A stretch of DNA of 64,000 bases from Phytohabitans houttuyneae. GTDB taxonomy: Bacteria > Actinomycetota > Actinomycetes > Mycobacteriales > Micromonosporaceae. Each line of letters starts with the position of its first letter. Position 1 is the stretch's first letter. Both the position numbers and the translations under genes were made by a program. This document shows positions 8,274 through 17,435 of the stretch, in pieces. The stretch covers positions 1,054,001-1,118,000 of the forward strand of contig NZ_BLPF01000003.1 in NCBI RefSeq assembly GCF_011764425.1. Direction: 5' to 3'. The notes under the pieces are model-generated. The model worked only from the letters and a program-made list of their open reading frames with translations, was not told the DNA's origin and did not search any database.

Positions 8274-8304
8274 GGCCGCCCGCCGCGGTGTGCGGCGGGC
8301 GGCC
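8274..8304. terminator. Bidirectional hairpin terminator
   Basis: Perfect 13-bp stem (GGCCGCCCGCCGC / GCGGCGGGCGGCC) with a 5-base loop GGTGT, between the convergent VOC gene (stop 8266) and rpmG (stop 8321). No U-tract, as usual in GC-rich actinobacteria. Confidence 0.8.
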
Positions 8305-8320
8305 AAGGCACTCGTCGGGC

Positions 8321-8488
8321 CTACCGCGTCTCGCGGAACTCGACGTGCCGCCGGACCGCCGGGTCGTACTTGCGCAGCACGAGGCGGTCGGGGTTGTTGC
8401 GGCGGCTCTTCCTTGTCACGTATGTGTAGCCGGTGCCGGCGGTGCTCCGGACGGAGATCACCGGCCGGTTGTCGGTGCGGCGAGCCAT
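8321..8488 (-). CDS. rpmG: 50S ribosomal protein L33, zinc-free (C-minus) form
   Basis: Ribosomal protein L33, 55 aa, large-subunit component. Typical core [19 protein letters not shown] and ending [15 protein letters not shown]. It has no cysteine, so it is the zinc-independent paralogue that replaces the CxxC form when zinc is scarce. The ATG at 8488 is chosen because GGAGGAGCTGATC lies directly upstream and MARR is the family's usual start; a further in-frame ATG upstream would cross that site. A probable Zur box lies 22 bp upstream of the start. Confidence 0.95.
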   Translation of the reverse strand: MARRTDNRPVISVRSTAGTGYTYVTRKSRRNNPDRLVLRKYDPAVRRHVEFRETR

Positions 8489-8509
8489 GATCAGCTCCTC
8501 CTTCGCTGT

Positions 8510-8524
8510 TGACAATCGTTGCCA
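8510..8524 (-). promoter_or_regulatory. Probable Zur box upstream of zinc-free rpmG
   Basis: TGACAAT-C-GTTGCCA has the 7-1-7 architecture of actinobacterial Zur operators, with the outer TG..AA/TT..CA positions kept; extended one base each side it is TTGACAATCGTTGCCAA, with 6 of 8 symmetric pairs. It sits at promoter distance from the L33 start. Zur repression of C-minus ribosomal proteins is established in actinobacteria. Binding here is prediction. Confidence 0.65.
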
Positions 8525-8559
8525 ACAACGAGGCGGCGCGTTTCATGCCCGCGCCGGGC

Positions 8560-8940
8560 TCACATCTCGGTGCCGACGTTGAGCACGTTGCCGTCCGGGT
8601 CGCTGAACCAGACGGCTCTCATCTCCTCGCTGACCATGACGTCGTCCTTCCACTCCATGCCCTCGTACTCGAAGGTCAGGAAGGTGACGCCCTTCTTGCG
8701 CAGCTGGTCGATCTCTTCGTCGAACTGCTTGTCGGTCACCGAGAAGGACACCGCGGTGGCCTTGTTCGTGCCGGCATACTCCGACTCGTAGACGAACAGC
8801 TTTCCCTCACCGCACCTGTACATGATGCCGCCGGCCGCCTCCTGCAGCGGGGTGAGGCCGAGCGTGCCCTCGTAGAACTTCCTGGCCCGCGCGACATCCG
8901 CCGTGGGCAGCGTGGCGATCGGTGTGCAGTCCGACAGCAT
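8560..8940 (-). CDS. VOC-family protein
   Basis: Glyoxalase-fold protein, 126 aa. The two VOC halves are seen as PIATLPTADVARARKFYEGTLGL (residues 7-29) and VWFSDPDGNVLNVGTEM at the C-terminus, the latter typical of YaeR/PhnB-like dioxygenase-fold proteins. ATG 8940 is chosen because GGGAGGTCGCC precedes it and because the VOC fold begins a few residues later. Single gene; substrate unknown. Confidence 0.85.
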   Translation of the reverse strand: MLSDCTPIATLPTADVARARKFYEGTLGLTPLQEAAGGIMYRCGEGKLFVYESEYAGTNKATAVSFSVTDKQFDEEIDQLRKKGVTFLTFEYEGMEWKDDVMVSEEMRAVWFSDPDGNVLNVGTEM

Positions 8941-9017
8941 GGCGACCTCCCGTGTCGTTGACGCCTTGCCCCACTTTCGAACGCTACGCCGGCCCGCCGG
9001 TGCCGGAGGGCGAAACG

Positions 9018-10536
9018 TCAGAGCGCCGGCCGCGCCTTGTGGTGGGCGGTCACCGACTGGAACGCGTCCGCGACCCGCAGCGCCACGCCGTCGTCGCCGG
9101 GTTTGGCGGCCACCTGCATGGACAGCGGCATCCGCTCCGCGCGGGAGAAGCCGGTCGGTATCGCGACCGCCGGTGCCCCGCTGAGGTTCCAGATGTTGGT
9201 CTTGCTGCCGCTGGACGGGCGCGGCAGCGGCGGGTTGCCGCCGGCCTTGAGGCCCGCGATGTTGTCCGCGGCGTGGATGACGACGTCGATGTCGTCGAAC
9301 ATCGACAGGAAGCCGTCCCGCCACAGCCGCCGCACCCGTTGCGCCTGCAGGTACGCGGTCCCCGGCAGCATGAGGCCGGCGACGACCTTGTTGCGGTAGT
9401 CCTGTGACATGTTCTGCGGCTGGGTGAAGAGGTTGCGGTGCTGGAACGCCGCGACCTCGGCGCTGCGGATCGGGTCGTAGAACGAGCTGACGCTGCTGAG
9501 GCCGGTCAGGCGCGCCTTGCTGCGCACCGGCCGCACCGTGGCGCCCAGCGACCGGATCACACCGACCGCCTCCTCGAACGCGGCGACCTCCTCGTCGTTG
9601 GGCACGCCGCTGAGGAAGTCGTCGGGCACCGGTACGCCGACCACGATGCCGTGCAGCGGCCTGCGGCCGGTGTTGCGGGCCACCTCGTCGGCGAGCCGGT
9701 ACCGCTTCACCTTGCGGCTGAACGGGTCGAGCGGGTCCTCCCCGCCGATCGCGTCGACCAGCAGCGCGGCGTCCCGGGCGCTGTGCACCAGCGGCCCGGG
9801 GTGGTCCATCGACCAGGCCAGCGGGAAGATGCCGTGCAGGCTGATCGTGCCGTAGGTGGGCTTGAAGCCGGTGAGCCCGCAGTTGGCGGCCGGCCCGCGG
9901 ATCGAGCCGCCGGTGCAGGTACCCATGCCGATCATGAACTCGGACGCACCCGCGCCCGCCGCGGACCCGGAGCTGGACCCACCGGGGTGCGGGCCAGGTC
10001 CCAGGGGTTGTTCGCCTCGCTCGCGGTCGACGTGGCCAGCTCGCTGGTGCCGACCTTCCCGAGGATGATGGCGCCGGCCGCCTTGAGGCGGGCCACCGCG
10101 GTCGCGTCGAAGTCCGGGACGAAGCCGGTGTACAGGCGCGAGTTGCCCTCGGTCACCTTCCCCTTCGTGAAGTAGATGTCCTTGAGGCCGACGGTGATGC
10201 CGTGCAGCGGGCCGCGGTAGTGGCCGCGGCGGATCTCGCGCTCCGCCTCGCGGGCCGCGGCGAGGATCTCCGCGGCCGCGTACAGGTTCACGAACGCCTT
10301 GACCTTCGCGTCGACGGCCGCGATGCGGGCGAGGGTGGCCTCCGCGAGCCGCACGGGGAGAGCTTGCGGGTGCGGATCAGCTGCGCCGCCTGCCACACCT
10401 CCAGGTCGTACAGCGGCACGTCCGGCACCCCGCCGCCGAACGGCGAGGCCTGTGCGGGCGCGCCGGCCAGGGTGGTGGCGACGCCGGCCACCGCCGCGCC
10501 CGCGACGAGCGTGCGGCGGCTCACCGTGGCGGTCAC
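9018..10536 (-). CDS. Tat-exported amidase-signature enzyme (two apparent frameshifts)
   Basis: Amidase-signature hydrolase, about 505 aa if restored. The GTG start at 10536 gives SRRTLVAGAAVAG, a twin-arginine signal ending APAQA. The Lys of the Ser-cisSer-Lys triad is in GLKDIYFTKG, the cis-Ser in GGSSSGSAAG and the nucleophile in CTGGSIRGPAANCG. The three stretches lie in different frames: frame changes occur near 10351-10358 (after RTRKLSP) and near 9978-9986 (after LARTP). Each is repaired by one extra base in a C/G run, restoring KLSPVRLAEA and RTPGGSSSGS. Its start overlaps the stop of a small AtzG-like gene (GTGA). Confidence 0.82.
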
Positions 10537-10739
10537 GGGAGCCACTCCGGTACCAGCTGCGTCAGCGGACCCGGCGTGCGCTCCTGCGGGATGCCGGCGA
10601 GCAGGGCGTCGCACTCGGCCGCGCCGTTGAGCACGTCGGCGGCGATCGCGGTCGGCAGGTGGATGTCGGACAGGCCGAGGAGTGGGGCAAGCTGTCTGGC
10701 GAGTTCGAGCGCGGTCTCGTTGGTGTAAGGGGGCGGCAT
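10533..10739 (-). CDS. Small AtzG-like (DUF4089-type) amidase partner
   Basis: 68-aa protein, mostly helical (ELARQLAPLLGLSDIHLP then VLNGAAECDALLAGIP), ending LVPEWLP. AtzG-like proteins are the same size, contain LGLPL-like helices and an aromatic/proline tail, and form a complex with the amidase AtzE, resembling the GatC-GatA pair. The gene directly precedes and overlaps (GTGA) an amidase-signature gene, and a GGAGGG ribosome site precedes its ATG. The match is from pattern and context, not a search. One oddity is that the amidase partner carries a Tat signal, so the complex would have to be exported together or the partner hitch-hike. Confidence 0.6.
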   Translation of the reverse strand: MPPPYTNETALELARQLAPLLGLSDIHLPTAIAADVLNGAAECDALLAGIPQERTPGPLTQLVPEWLP

Positions 10740-10936
10740 GACACTCCCTCCGGTACGGTGACCCGGGTCGATGTGGACTGAGCGTGCGATCAGCCAGCCC
10801 AGAGATCAACAGTCGAAACCAAGTCGCCTCGGGGTATTAACGCGCCTGTGCCCGTCCGGCCGGTCTGTCCGGTTTACGCAGCGCCGTTGCCCGAAAGTGC
10901 CTGGCGCCGCCGCGACGTGAGGCGCACTCTCGACAT

Positions 10937-12673
10937 ATGACCGGCGTGATCGCGACGACGCGGGCGGCGGAGCCGACAAAGGCCGCGCTGCTGGAGCGGA
11001 TCCGGGCCGGCATCATCGGCGAGGGCGCGGTGCTCGACGGGCCGTACGGGCCGCGCCGCATCACGTACGCGGACTACACCGCCTCCGGCCGCTCCCTCGA
11101 CTTCATCGAGGACGCGATCCGCGCGCACGTGCTCCCGCGGTACGCGAACACGCACACGGAAAGCTCCGGCACCGGCCTCGCCACCGGGCGGCTGCGCGAG
11201 GAGGCCCGCCAGATCATCCACGACGCGGTCGGCGGCACGGAGGACGACCTCGTCATCTTCTGCGGCTCGGGCGCGACCACCGCGGTCAACAAGCTGATCG
11301 GCATCCTGGAGCTGCGCCTGCCCGCCGGGCACCCACGTCCCGAGCGGCGGCCGGTCGTGTTCGTCGGGCCGTACGAGCACCACTCCAACGAGCTGCCGTG
11401 GCGGGAGAGCATCGCCGACGTGGTGCCGATCGGCGCCGACCGCGACGGGCACATCGACCTCGACGAGCTCGCCGCGCTGCTCGACCGGTACGCCGACCGC
11501 CCGCTGCGCATCGGCAGCTTCTCCGCCGCCTCCAACGTCACCGGCATCCTCTCCAACGCCGACCGGGTCGCCGCGCTGCTGCACGCGCACGGGGCGCTGT
11601 CGTTCTGGGACTACGCGGCGGCCGGGCCGTACGTGCCGATCCGGGTGCGCGAGTCGGCGCCGGGAGCGGCCGACCACAAGGACGCGGTGTTCCTGTCGCC
11701 GCACAAGTTCGTGGGCGGCCCGCAGACGCCCGGCGTGCTGGTGGTCCGCCGCGAGCTGGTCCGCAACGCCGTCCCCACGGTGCCGGGCGGCGGCACCGTC
11801 GCGTTCGTCGACCCGACCTCGCACCGCTACCTGGACGACCCGGTCGCCCGCGAGGAGGGCGGCACGCCGGCGATCGTCGAGTCGATCCGCGCCGGGCTCG
11901 TCTTCGCGCTGAAGGAGGCGGTCGGCACCGACGTGATCCAGGCCAGCGAGGAGCGGCTGTGGAAGCGCGCGCTGCGCCGCTGGTCGGCCAACCCGGACGT
12001 CGAGCTGTTGGGCAACCCGGACGCCCGGCGGCTGTCGATCGTCTCGCTGCGCGTCCGCCGCGGCGACCGGTACCTGCACCACAACTTCGTCGTGGCGGTG
12101 CTCAACGACCTGTTCGGCATCCAGTCGCGCGGCGGCTGCTCGTGCGCCGGGCCGTACGGGCACCGGCTGCTGGCCATCGACGTCGTGCACTCGCACCGCT
12201 TCCAGGACGAGATCAGCCACGGCTGCGAGGGCATCAAGCCGGGCTGGACCCGGATCAACTTCAACTACTTCATCTCCGACACCGTCGCCGACTACCTCGT
12301 GGACGCGGTCGACCTGATCGCGCGGTACGGCCACCGCCTGCTCGCCGACTACCGCTTCGACCCGCGCACCGGGCTGTGGCGGCACCGCGCCGGCACCAGC
12401 CGTCCGCCGCTGCGGCTGCGCGACCTCATGTACGCGGCGGACGGCACGCTCGCCCGCCCCGCACGGCCGCGCAAGGCGGGGGAGGAGGCGCTGGCCGGCT
12501 ACCTGGACGAGGCGCGGCGGCTGCTGGCCGACCACCCGGAGCCGTCCGGCGACGGGCCGACCGGACTGGCCGGCGACTTCGAGGCGCTGCGCTGGTTTCA
12601 CCTGCCGCCGGGATGTCTCGACGGCGAGTCGCCCGCGCCCGGTCCGTGCGGCGACACCGGGGTTTCCGCCTAA
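10937..12673 (+). CDS. Class V aminotransferase-fold PLP enzyme (cysteine-desulfurase-like)
   Basis: PLP-dependent fold-type I enzyme, 578 aa, longer than the 380-420 aa of ordinary class V enzymes. The N-terminal part has TYADYTASGRSLDFIEDAI and NTHTESSGTG; the cofactor-binding region reads FCGSGATTAVNKLIGIL; Schiff-base Lys257 is in LSPHKFVGGPQTPG. The extra C-terminal 150 residues include GWTRINFNYFISD and a late arginine-rich tail. Large proteins of this type are annotated only as class V aminotransferases and may act on amino acids or sulfur. No Shine-Dalgarno is obvious. The methyltransferase follows 10 bp downstream and is probably co-transcribed. Confidence 0.83.
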   Translation: MTGVIATTRAAEPTKAALLERIRAGIIGEGAVLDGPYGPRRITYADYTASGRSLDFIEDAIRAHVLPRYANTHTESSGTGLATGRLREEARQIIHDAVGGTEDDLVIFCGSGATTAVNKLIGILELRLPAGHPRPERRPVVFVGPYEHHSNELPWRESIADVVPIGADRDGHIDLDELAALLDRYADRPLRIGSFSAASNVTGILSNADRVAALLHAHGALSFWDYAAAGPYVPIRVRESAPGAADHKDAVFLSPHKFVGGPQTPGVLVVRRELVRNAVPTVPGGGTVAFVDPTSHRYLDDPVAREEGGTPAIVESIRAGLVFALKEAVGTDVIQASEERLWKRALRRWSANPDVELLGNPDARRLSIVSLRVRRGDRYLHHNFVVAVLNDLFGIQSRGGCSCAGPYGHRLLAIDVVHSHRFQDEISHGCEGIKPGWTRINFNYFISDTVADYLVDAVDLIARYGHRLLADYRFDPRTGLWRHRAGTSRPPLRLRDLMYAADGTLARPARPRKAGEEALAGYLDEARRLLADHPEPSGDGPTGLAGDFEALRWFHLPPGCLDGESPAPGPCGDTGVSA

Positions 12674-12683
12674 GATCCACATC

Positions 12684-13439
12684 ATGCTGCGCAACCGGGA
12701 CGCCGACTGGGACGCGTGGCCGGTGGAGGACTACCTCACGGAAAACTACCGCCGGCTGCACCGCGCCGACGAGGCGGTCATCGACCACCACAGCGAGGTG
12801 TACGCACGGCTGGCGCCCGACTCCCTCGACCGCACCGTCGAATGTGGAGCCGGCCCCAACCTGTACCCCTTGGCGCTGGCCGCCGCCGCGAGCCGGCTCG
12901 TGCACGCGGTCGAGCCCAGCGCGGCCTCCGCCGGCTACCTGCGCCGCCAGCTCCGCGACGGTCCGGACCCCAGCTGGGAGCCGTTCTACGCGCGGTGCCG
13001 GCAGCGCAATCCGGCGCTGCCGCCGTCGCTGGCCCAGGCCCTTTCCCGGGTACGGGTGACCCGCGCCGACGCATTCGCACTGCCGGAAGGGCGGTACGCG
13101 CTCGGCTCGATGAACTTCGTCGCGGAGAGCGTCACCGAGGACGGGGAGGAGTTCGCGGCGTTCTGCCGCGCGTTCACGCGCGCGGTGCGCCCGGGCGGGC
13201 ACCTCGTGGCCTCCTTCATGGAAGGCATGGGCCGCTACTCCATCGCCGGCGGGCGGGACTGGCCCGGCGTCCCGGTCGACGTCGCACGGGTGACCGAGGT
13301 CTTCGCCCCGCACACCGTCGACCTGGCGGTGCGCCGCATCGACGCCGACCCGGACCTGCCCGACTGGGGCTACACCGGCATGATCCTGCTCTCCGCCCGC
13401 CGCGACCCCACCCGCCCCACTGGCCCCACCCGCGGTTGA
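12684..13439 (+). CDS. SAM-dependent methyltransferase
   Basis: Class I (Rossmann) methyltransferase, 251 aa, resembling the actinobacterial NNMT/PNMT/TEMT-like group. The AdoMet motif I is VECGAGPNLYPLALA (about residues 53-67), with the acidic strand end VHAVEPSAAS. Later strands include GSMNFVAESVTED and RPGGHLVASFMEGM. It is probably co-transcribed with the upstream PLP enzyme. The stop codon TGA (13437-13439) lies inside the terminal arm of a 62-bp palindromic repeat, so that element defines the protein's C-terminus. Substrate unknown. Confidence 0.82.
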   Translation: MLRNRDADWDAWPVEDYLTENYRRLHRADEAVIDHHSEVYARLAPDSLDRTVECGAGPNLYPLALAAAASRLVHAVEPSAASAGYLRRQLRDGPDPSWEPFYARCRQRNPALPPSLAQALSRVRVTRADAFALPEGRYALGSMNFVAESVTEDGEEFAAFCRAFTRAVRPGGHLVASFMEGMGRYSIAGGRDWPGVPVDVARVTEVFAPHTVDLAVRRIDADPDLPDWGYTGMILLSARRDPTRPTGPTRG

Positions 13440-13496
13440 TCAGGGAGTTGGTCGGCGTGGCGGCCGGCGTGTCCGCCCGCGAGGTCCCTGATCAAC
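13435..13496 (+). repeat. 62-bp dispersed palindromic element, copy A
   Basis: Begins GTTGATCAGGGA and ends TCCCTGATCAAC, perfect 12-bp inverted termini around a 38-bp middle that can pair further. Copies B (24663-24724) and C (34019-34080, inverted) have the same length and ends. Here it lies between convergent genes, and the TGA in each arm is the stop codon of the gene on that side. It probably acts as a bidirectional terminator hairpin. No transposase is nearby. Confidence 0.9.
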
Positions 13497-14250
13497 CCGC
13501 GGGGCCGGGGTGGAGCTGGTGGCGGACCCAGACGTTGGGCTCGACGTAGACCGCGGTGTCGTGAACCGGGTCGCAATGGACGGGGACCAGCGCTTCGGGG
13601 ACCTCGACGGGGCCGGGCGTGTCGAAGGGCAGGCCGGTCCACTCGCGCCAGTCGGCGAGCGGGGCGGTCAGCGTCATCGACGTCGGTGCGATGCCGACGA
13701 GCTCACCCCCGGCGCGGACGTGGGTGCGCAGCCACGGGTCGGCGGGGAGCCCGTCCGGGCGGGTGCGGGCCGCGTACGACGCGAGCGGCACCTCCGGCTC
13801 CTCGTGCTTGTGCGTGGGGCGCACCGGGATGAGCAGCGTGCCGAACCCGTGCCGTGCGGCGTTGGTGCGCATCGCGTCCACCATCACGCGGGAGACGCCG
13901 CGCCCCTGCCACCGCGCCGCGACGGTCACCTCCACGCCCACCACCAGGCGACCGATGCGGCCGTCCAGCAGGTCGGCGGCGGCCGTCATGATCGCGGCAT
14001 CGTGCCCGTCGGGCGGCAGGCTGCCGGGCTGCCAGGAGACCGGGAAGCTGTACGCCTTCGCCACCGGCTCGTCCGGCGCCGACCTGTCGACCGCGACAAG
14101 GCAGAAACCCGGGTGGCGGGGGGCCACGGAGGCGTAGAAGAGCGCCGAGAGGGGATGGTGATGCAGGAAGCGCGGCCAGGTGCCCAGGAGGTCGTCAAGT
14201 AGGGGGGCAAGATCCGGACGTTCGGCGATCGTCGCCACCTGAAGGTCCAC
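13492..14250 (-). CDS. GNAT-family N-acetyltransferase
   Basis: Acetyltransferase, 252 aa. The acetyl-CoA-binding motif is visible as VEVTVAARWQGRGVSRVMVDAM (about residues 105-126; RWQGRG). The C-terminal half (PVHCDPVHDTAVYVEPNVWVRH) is specific to a group of larger actinobacterial GNAT proteins without assigned substrate. The GTG start at 14250 has AGGAGCGGCCT just upstream. Its stop codon falls in the arm of repeat copy A. Confidence 0.78.
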   Translation of the reverse strand: MDLQVATIAERPDLAPLLDDLLGTWPRFLHHHPLSALFYASVAPRHPGFCLVAVDRSAPDEPVAKAYSFPVSWQPGSLPPDGHDAAIMTAAADLLDGRIGRLVVGVEVTVAARWQGRGVSRVMVDAMRTNAARHGFGTLLIPVRPTHKHEEPEVPLASYAARTRPDGLPADPWLRTHVRAGGELVGIAPTSMTLTAPLADWREWTGLPFDTPGPVEVPEALVPVHCDPVHDTAVYVEPNVWVRHQLHPGPAG

Positions 14251-14393
14251 AGGCCGCTCCTGAACGCTGCTTCAACGGATCATCCGAGGGTTAGCCTACG
14301 GATATTGGCCCGGCAGTGGGGCCAGCGGATTGGCCTGCCAGCCGGAAATCGGTGCCAGGCCCCCGGCCGGTCGCGCACGCGGGAGAGGTGATC

Positions 14394-17300
14394 ATGTCCA
14401 GCCGTCGGATCATCGCCATCTTCACCGTGGTGATGATCGTTCTTACGGGCGTCTACTACGCCCGCCCCGGCTGGCACATCGCCATCTGGACCGCGATCGG
14501 CACGGCGAGCGCCGTGGGCGTGGCGGTCGGCGTCGCCCGCAACCGCCCGCGCCGGAAGCTGCCCTGGCTGCTGCTGTCCGTCGGGATCTTCGCGTTCGCG
14601 ATGGGCGACAGCACGTACATCTTCCTCACCGACGTGCTCGGCCAGCCGCAGCCCTTCCCCTCGCTGGCCGACGCCATCTACCTGGGGTTGTTCTTCCCGC
14701 TCGCGGCGGCCGGCCTGATCGGCCTGGCCCGCACCAGCGCCGCCGGCCGGGACCGCGCGAGCCTGCTCGACGCGCTCGCGCTGACCATCGGCCTCGGGCT
14801 GCTGTCGTGGCTGTTCCTCATCGACCCGTACGTGCACGCCGACGACCTGACCTGGGTACAGAAGGCGATCTCCATCGCGTATCCGCTGTTCGACGTCCTG
14901 GTCCTCGCGATCCTCGCCCGCCTGGTGATCTCGATGCGGCTGACCCCGTCGGTCCTGCTGATGGCGATCGGCGGCGTCGGCATGCTCGTCGCGGACGTCC
15001 TGTACGGCTTCTCCCGCCTCGGCATCGGCGCGTCCTGGCTGATGGGCGGCCCGATCGACCTCGGCTGGATCGTCTTCTACGCCGCGTGGGGCCTGGCCGC
15101 CCTGCACCCGTCGATGGTCGCGCTCACCGACCCGCGGGTGCCGGCGCGCTCGGCCCTGACCGTGCGGCGCGTCGTCCTCCTGACGCTTTCCACCATGATC
15201 GCGCCGACCGTCCTGATCGTCCAGGCGATCCGCCACGACGACCGGTACGTCGGGGTCAGCGCGGCCGTCGCCGCCGCCATGTTCCTGCTGGTGCTGGCCC
15301 GGCTGTACGGCGCGGCCAGCGGCTACCGCGGCGTCGTCTCCCGGGAGCGGGCGCTGCGCGAGTCGGGGGCCGCGCTGGTCTCCGCGAGCGACGTGGCCGA
15401 CGTCAGCGAGGCGGTACAGGCCGCGGTGCGCCGCCTCCTGCCGCCCGGCCACGCGCACCGGGTGGTGCTCGCGCTCGACGAGCCCGAGCCGGACTCCGCG
15501 GCCACCTTGTCCGGGGGCGGCGTCAGCTTCGTGTACACCGCGACGCTCGGCCCCGACCTGACCAGCCGGCTCGGCCACATGGAGGTCGCCGCGAAGTGCC
15601 CGCTCGTGGTCACCCACCGGGCGGCGGGCGACCCGTACCTGGGCACGCTCTTCGTCGCCGCCGGGGAGGCCACGCTCGCCACGCTCCGCGAGGCCATCGA
15701 GGTGCTGGCCTCGCAGGCCGCGCTCGCCCTGGACCGCATCGGGCTGGCCTGGGAGATCACGCGGCGGCGCAGCGAGGAGTACTTCCGGACGCTGGTGCAG
15801 AACAACTCCGACGTCATCCTGATCCTGGACGCCGGTGACCGCATCCGGTACGCCAGCCCGTCCGCGGGGGCCATGTTCGGCGGCGACCCGCTGCCCGGCA
15901 CGCCGGTGCTGGACCTGCTGGACGCGGCGTCCCGCATCGTCGCCCGGCGCATGCTCAACCTGCTGCGCACCGGCGAGCGCGGCATGACGCAGGACGACTG
16001 GGTGGCGCTCGGGCCGGACGACGCCCGGGTGCAGGTGGAGGCGTCCTGCCGCGACCTGCGCGCCGAGCCGACGGTGGCGGGCCTGGTCCTCACGCTGCGC
16101 GACGTGACCGAGCGGCGGCGGCTGGAGCAGGAGCTCACCCACCGCGCGTTCCACGACTCGCTCACCGGCCTGCCCAACCGGGTGCTCTTCCACGACCGGC
16201 TCCAGCACGCGCTGGGGCGGGCGGCCCGCAACGAGACCATGGTCGGGGTGCTCTTCATCGACCTCGACGACTTCAAGGTGATCAACGACACGATGGGCCA
16301 CGCCTGCGGCGACGAGCTGCTCGTCGCGGCCAGCCAGCGGCTCACCGCCGAGCTGTCCGCCGGCGACACCGCCGCGCGGATGGGCGGGGACGAGTTCGTC
16401 GCGCTGATCGAGGACGCCCGCGACCCGGAAGAGGTGGAGCGGGTGGCGCAGCGCGTGGTCGCCGCGTTCGGCAAGCCGTACCTGATCGGCGACAACGTGG
16501 TCAACGGACCCGCCAGCATCGGGATCGCCACCACCGCCGAGGCGATCGACGGCGACGACCTGCTCCGCCAGGCCGACCTCGCGCTGTACGTGGCGAAGGG
16601 CGCCGGCAAGGGCCAGTGGCGCCGGTACCAGGCCGCGCTGCACAACCAGGTGCTCGACCGGCTGGAGCTGCGCGCGGAGCTGGACCAGGCGATCGTGGAC
16701 CGCTCGTTCGTGCTGCAGTACCAGCCGATCGTCGACCTGCGCACCGGCGCCGCGTCCGGCCTGGAGGCACTCGTGCGGTGGCAGCACCCCACGCGCGGGC
16801 TGCTCGCGCCGGGGCGCTTCATCGACGTGGCCGAGGAGAGCGGGCAGATCGTGCCGATCGGCGACTGGGTGATCGAGCAGGCGCTCGCCGACGCGGCCCA
16901 GTGGCGCGGGTCCGGCGAGGACGGGCCCTACGTCAGCATCAACGTCTCCGCCCGCCAGTTCAGCGACCCCGGCTTCGTCGACCGCGCCCTGCAGCGCCTC
17001 GCCGCCGCCGCGCTCCCCGCCGACCGGCTCGTCCTGGAGATCACCGAGACGCTGCTGCTCAGGGACGACGACCAGACCCGCCAAGACCTGGCCCGCCTGC
17101 GCCAGGCCGGCATCCGGGTCGCGATCGACGACTTCGGCACCGGCTACTCGTCGCTGAGCTATTTGAGGAAGGTACCCGCGGACGTGCTCAAGATAGAAAA
17201 GTCGTTCATCGACGCGGTGTCCACGCAGCCGCAGCAGCGGGCACTGGTCGAGGGGATCCTGCGGCTCGCGCACACGCTCGGGCTGACGGTGGTCGCCGAG

Positions 17301-17435
17301 GGCATCGAGGAGGAGGCGGACCGCGCGGCGCTTGTCGCGGCCGGCTGCCGGTACGGGCAGGGTTACCTCTTCTGCCGCCCGATGAACAATCCCGACGTGC
17401 TCACCTGGCTCGCGGACGCGCAGGTCGCGGCATGA
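14394..17435 (+). CDS. Membrane-bound GGDEF-EAL protein (diguanylate cyclase/phosphodiesterase)
   Basis: Cyclic-di-GMP enzyme, 1013 aa. Residues about 5-310 form some eight or nine membrane segments (MASE-like sensor). A PAS domain follows near 460-575 (SEEYFRTLVQNNSDVILILD), then GGDEF with intact MGGDEF (664-668) and EAL with EALVRW (791-796). EAL catalytic residues are all present: SINVSARQF, LEITETLLL, DDFGTGYSS, KIEKSFID, EGIEEEAD. The inhibitory RxxD site is absent (SAGD instead), so product feedback on a cyclase would be lost. ATG 14394 is chosen for GGGAGAGGTGATC upstream. Its TGA overlaps the ATG of the next gene. Confidence 0.93.
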   Translation: MSSRRIIAIFTVVMIVLTGVYYARPGWHIAIWTAIGTASAVGVAVGVARNRPRRKLPWLLLSVGIFAFAMGDSTYIFLTDVLGQPQPFPSLADAIYLGLFFPLAAAGLIGLARTSAAGRDRASLLDALALTIGLGLLSWLFLIDPYVHADDLTWVQKAISIAYPLFDVLVLAILARLVISMRLTPSVLLMAIGGVGMLVADVLYGFSRLGIGASWLMGGPIDLGWIVFYAAWGLAALHPSMVALTDPRVPARSALTVRRVVLLTLSTMIAPTVLIVQAIRHDDRYVGVSAAVAAAMFLLVLARLYGAASGYRGVVSRERALRESGAALVSASDVADVSEAVQAAVRRLLPPGHAHRVVLALDEPEPDSAATLSGGGVSFVYTATLGPDLTSRLGHMEVAAKCPLVVTHRAAGDPYLGTLFVAAGEATLATLREAIEVLASQAALALDRIGLAWEITRRRSEEYFRTLVQNNSDVILILDAGDRIRYASPSAGAMFGGDPLPGTPVLDLLDAASRIVARRMLNLLRTGERGMTQDDWVALGPDDARVQVEASCRDLRAEPTVAGLVLTLRDVTERRRLEQELTHRAFHDSLTGLPNRVLFHDRLQHALGRAARNETMVGVLFIDLDDFKVINDTMGHACGDELLVAASQRLTAELSAGDTAARMGGDEFVALIEDARDPEEVERVAQRVVAAFGKPYLIGDNVVNGPASIGIATTAEAIDGDDLLRQADLALYVAKGAGKGQWRRYQAALHNQVLDRLELRAELDQAIVDRSFVLQYQPIVDLRTGAASGLEALVRWQHPTRGLLAPGRFIDVAEESGQIVPIGDWVIEQALADAAQWRGSGEDGPYVSINVSARQFSDPGFVDRALQRLAAAALPADRLVLEITETLLLRDDDQTRQDLARLRQAGIRVAIDDFGTGYSSLSYLRKVPADVLKIEKSFIDAVSTQPQQRALVEGILRLAHTLGLTVVAEGIEEEADRAALVAAGCRYGQGYLFCRPMNNPDVLTWLADAQVAA

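Noticed and set aside
9018-10536. Two separate amidase pseudogene fragments
   Set aside because: Single-base corrections at both breaks restore an uninterrupted catalytic triad, and the same type of error recurs in other genes, so sequence error is more likely.
10933-10936. Ribosome-binding site for the class V aminotransferase
   Set aside because: No Shine-Dalgarno lies at proper distance; the nearest GAGG is about 20 bases upstream. Start left as ATG 10937.
13435-13496. Insertion sequence or attachment site
   Set aside because: The element has no transposase, no target duplication that I can see and is far too short for an IS; kept as a palindromic repeat instead.
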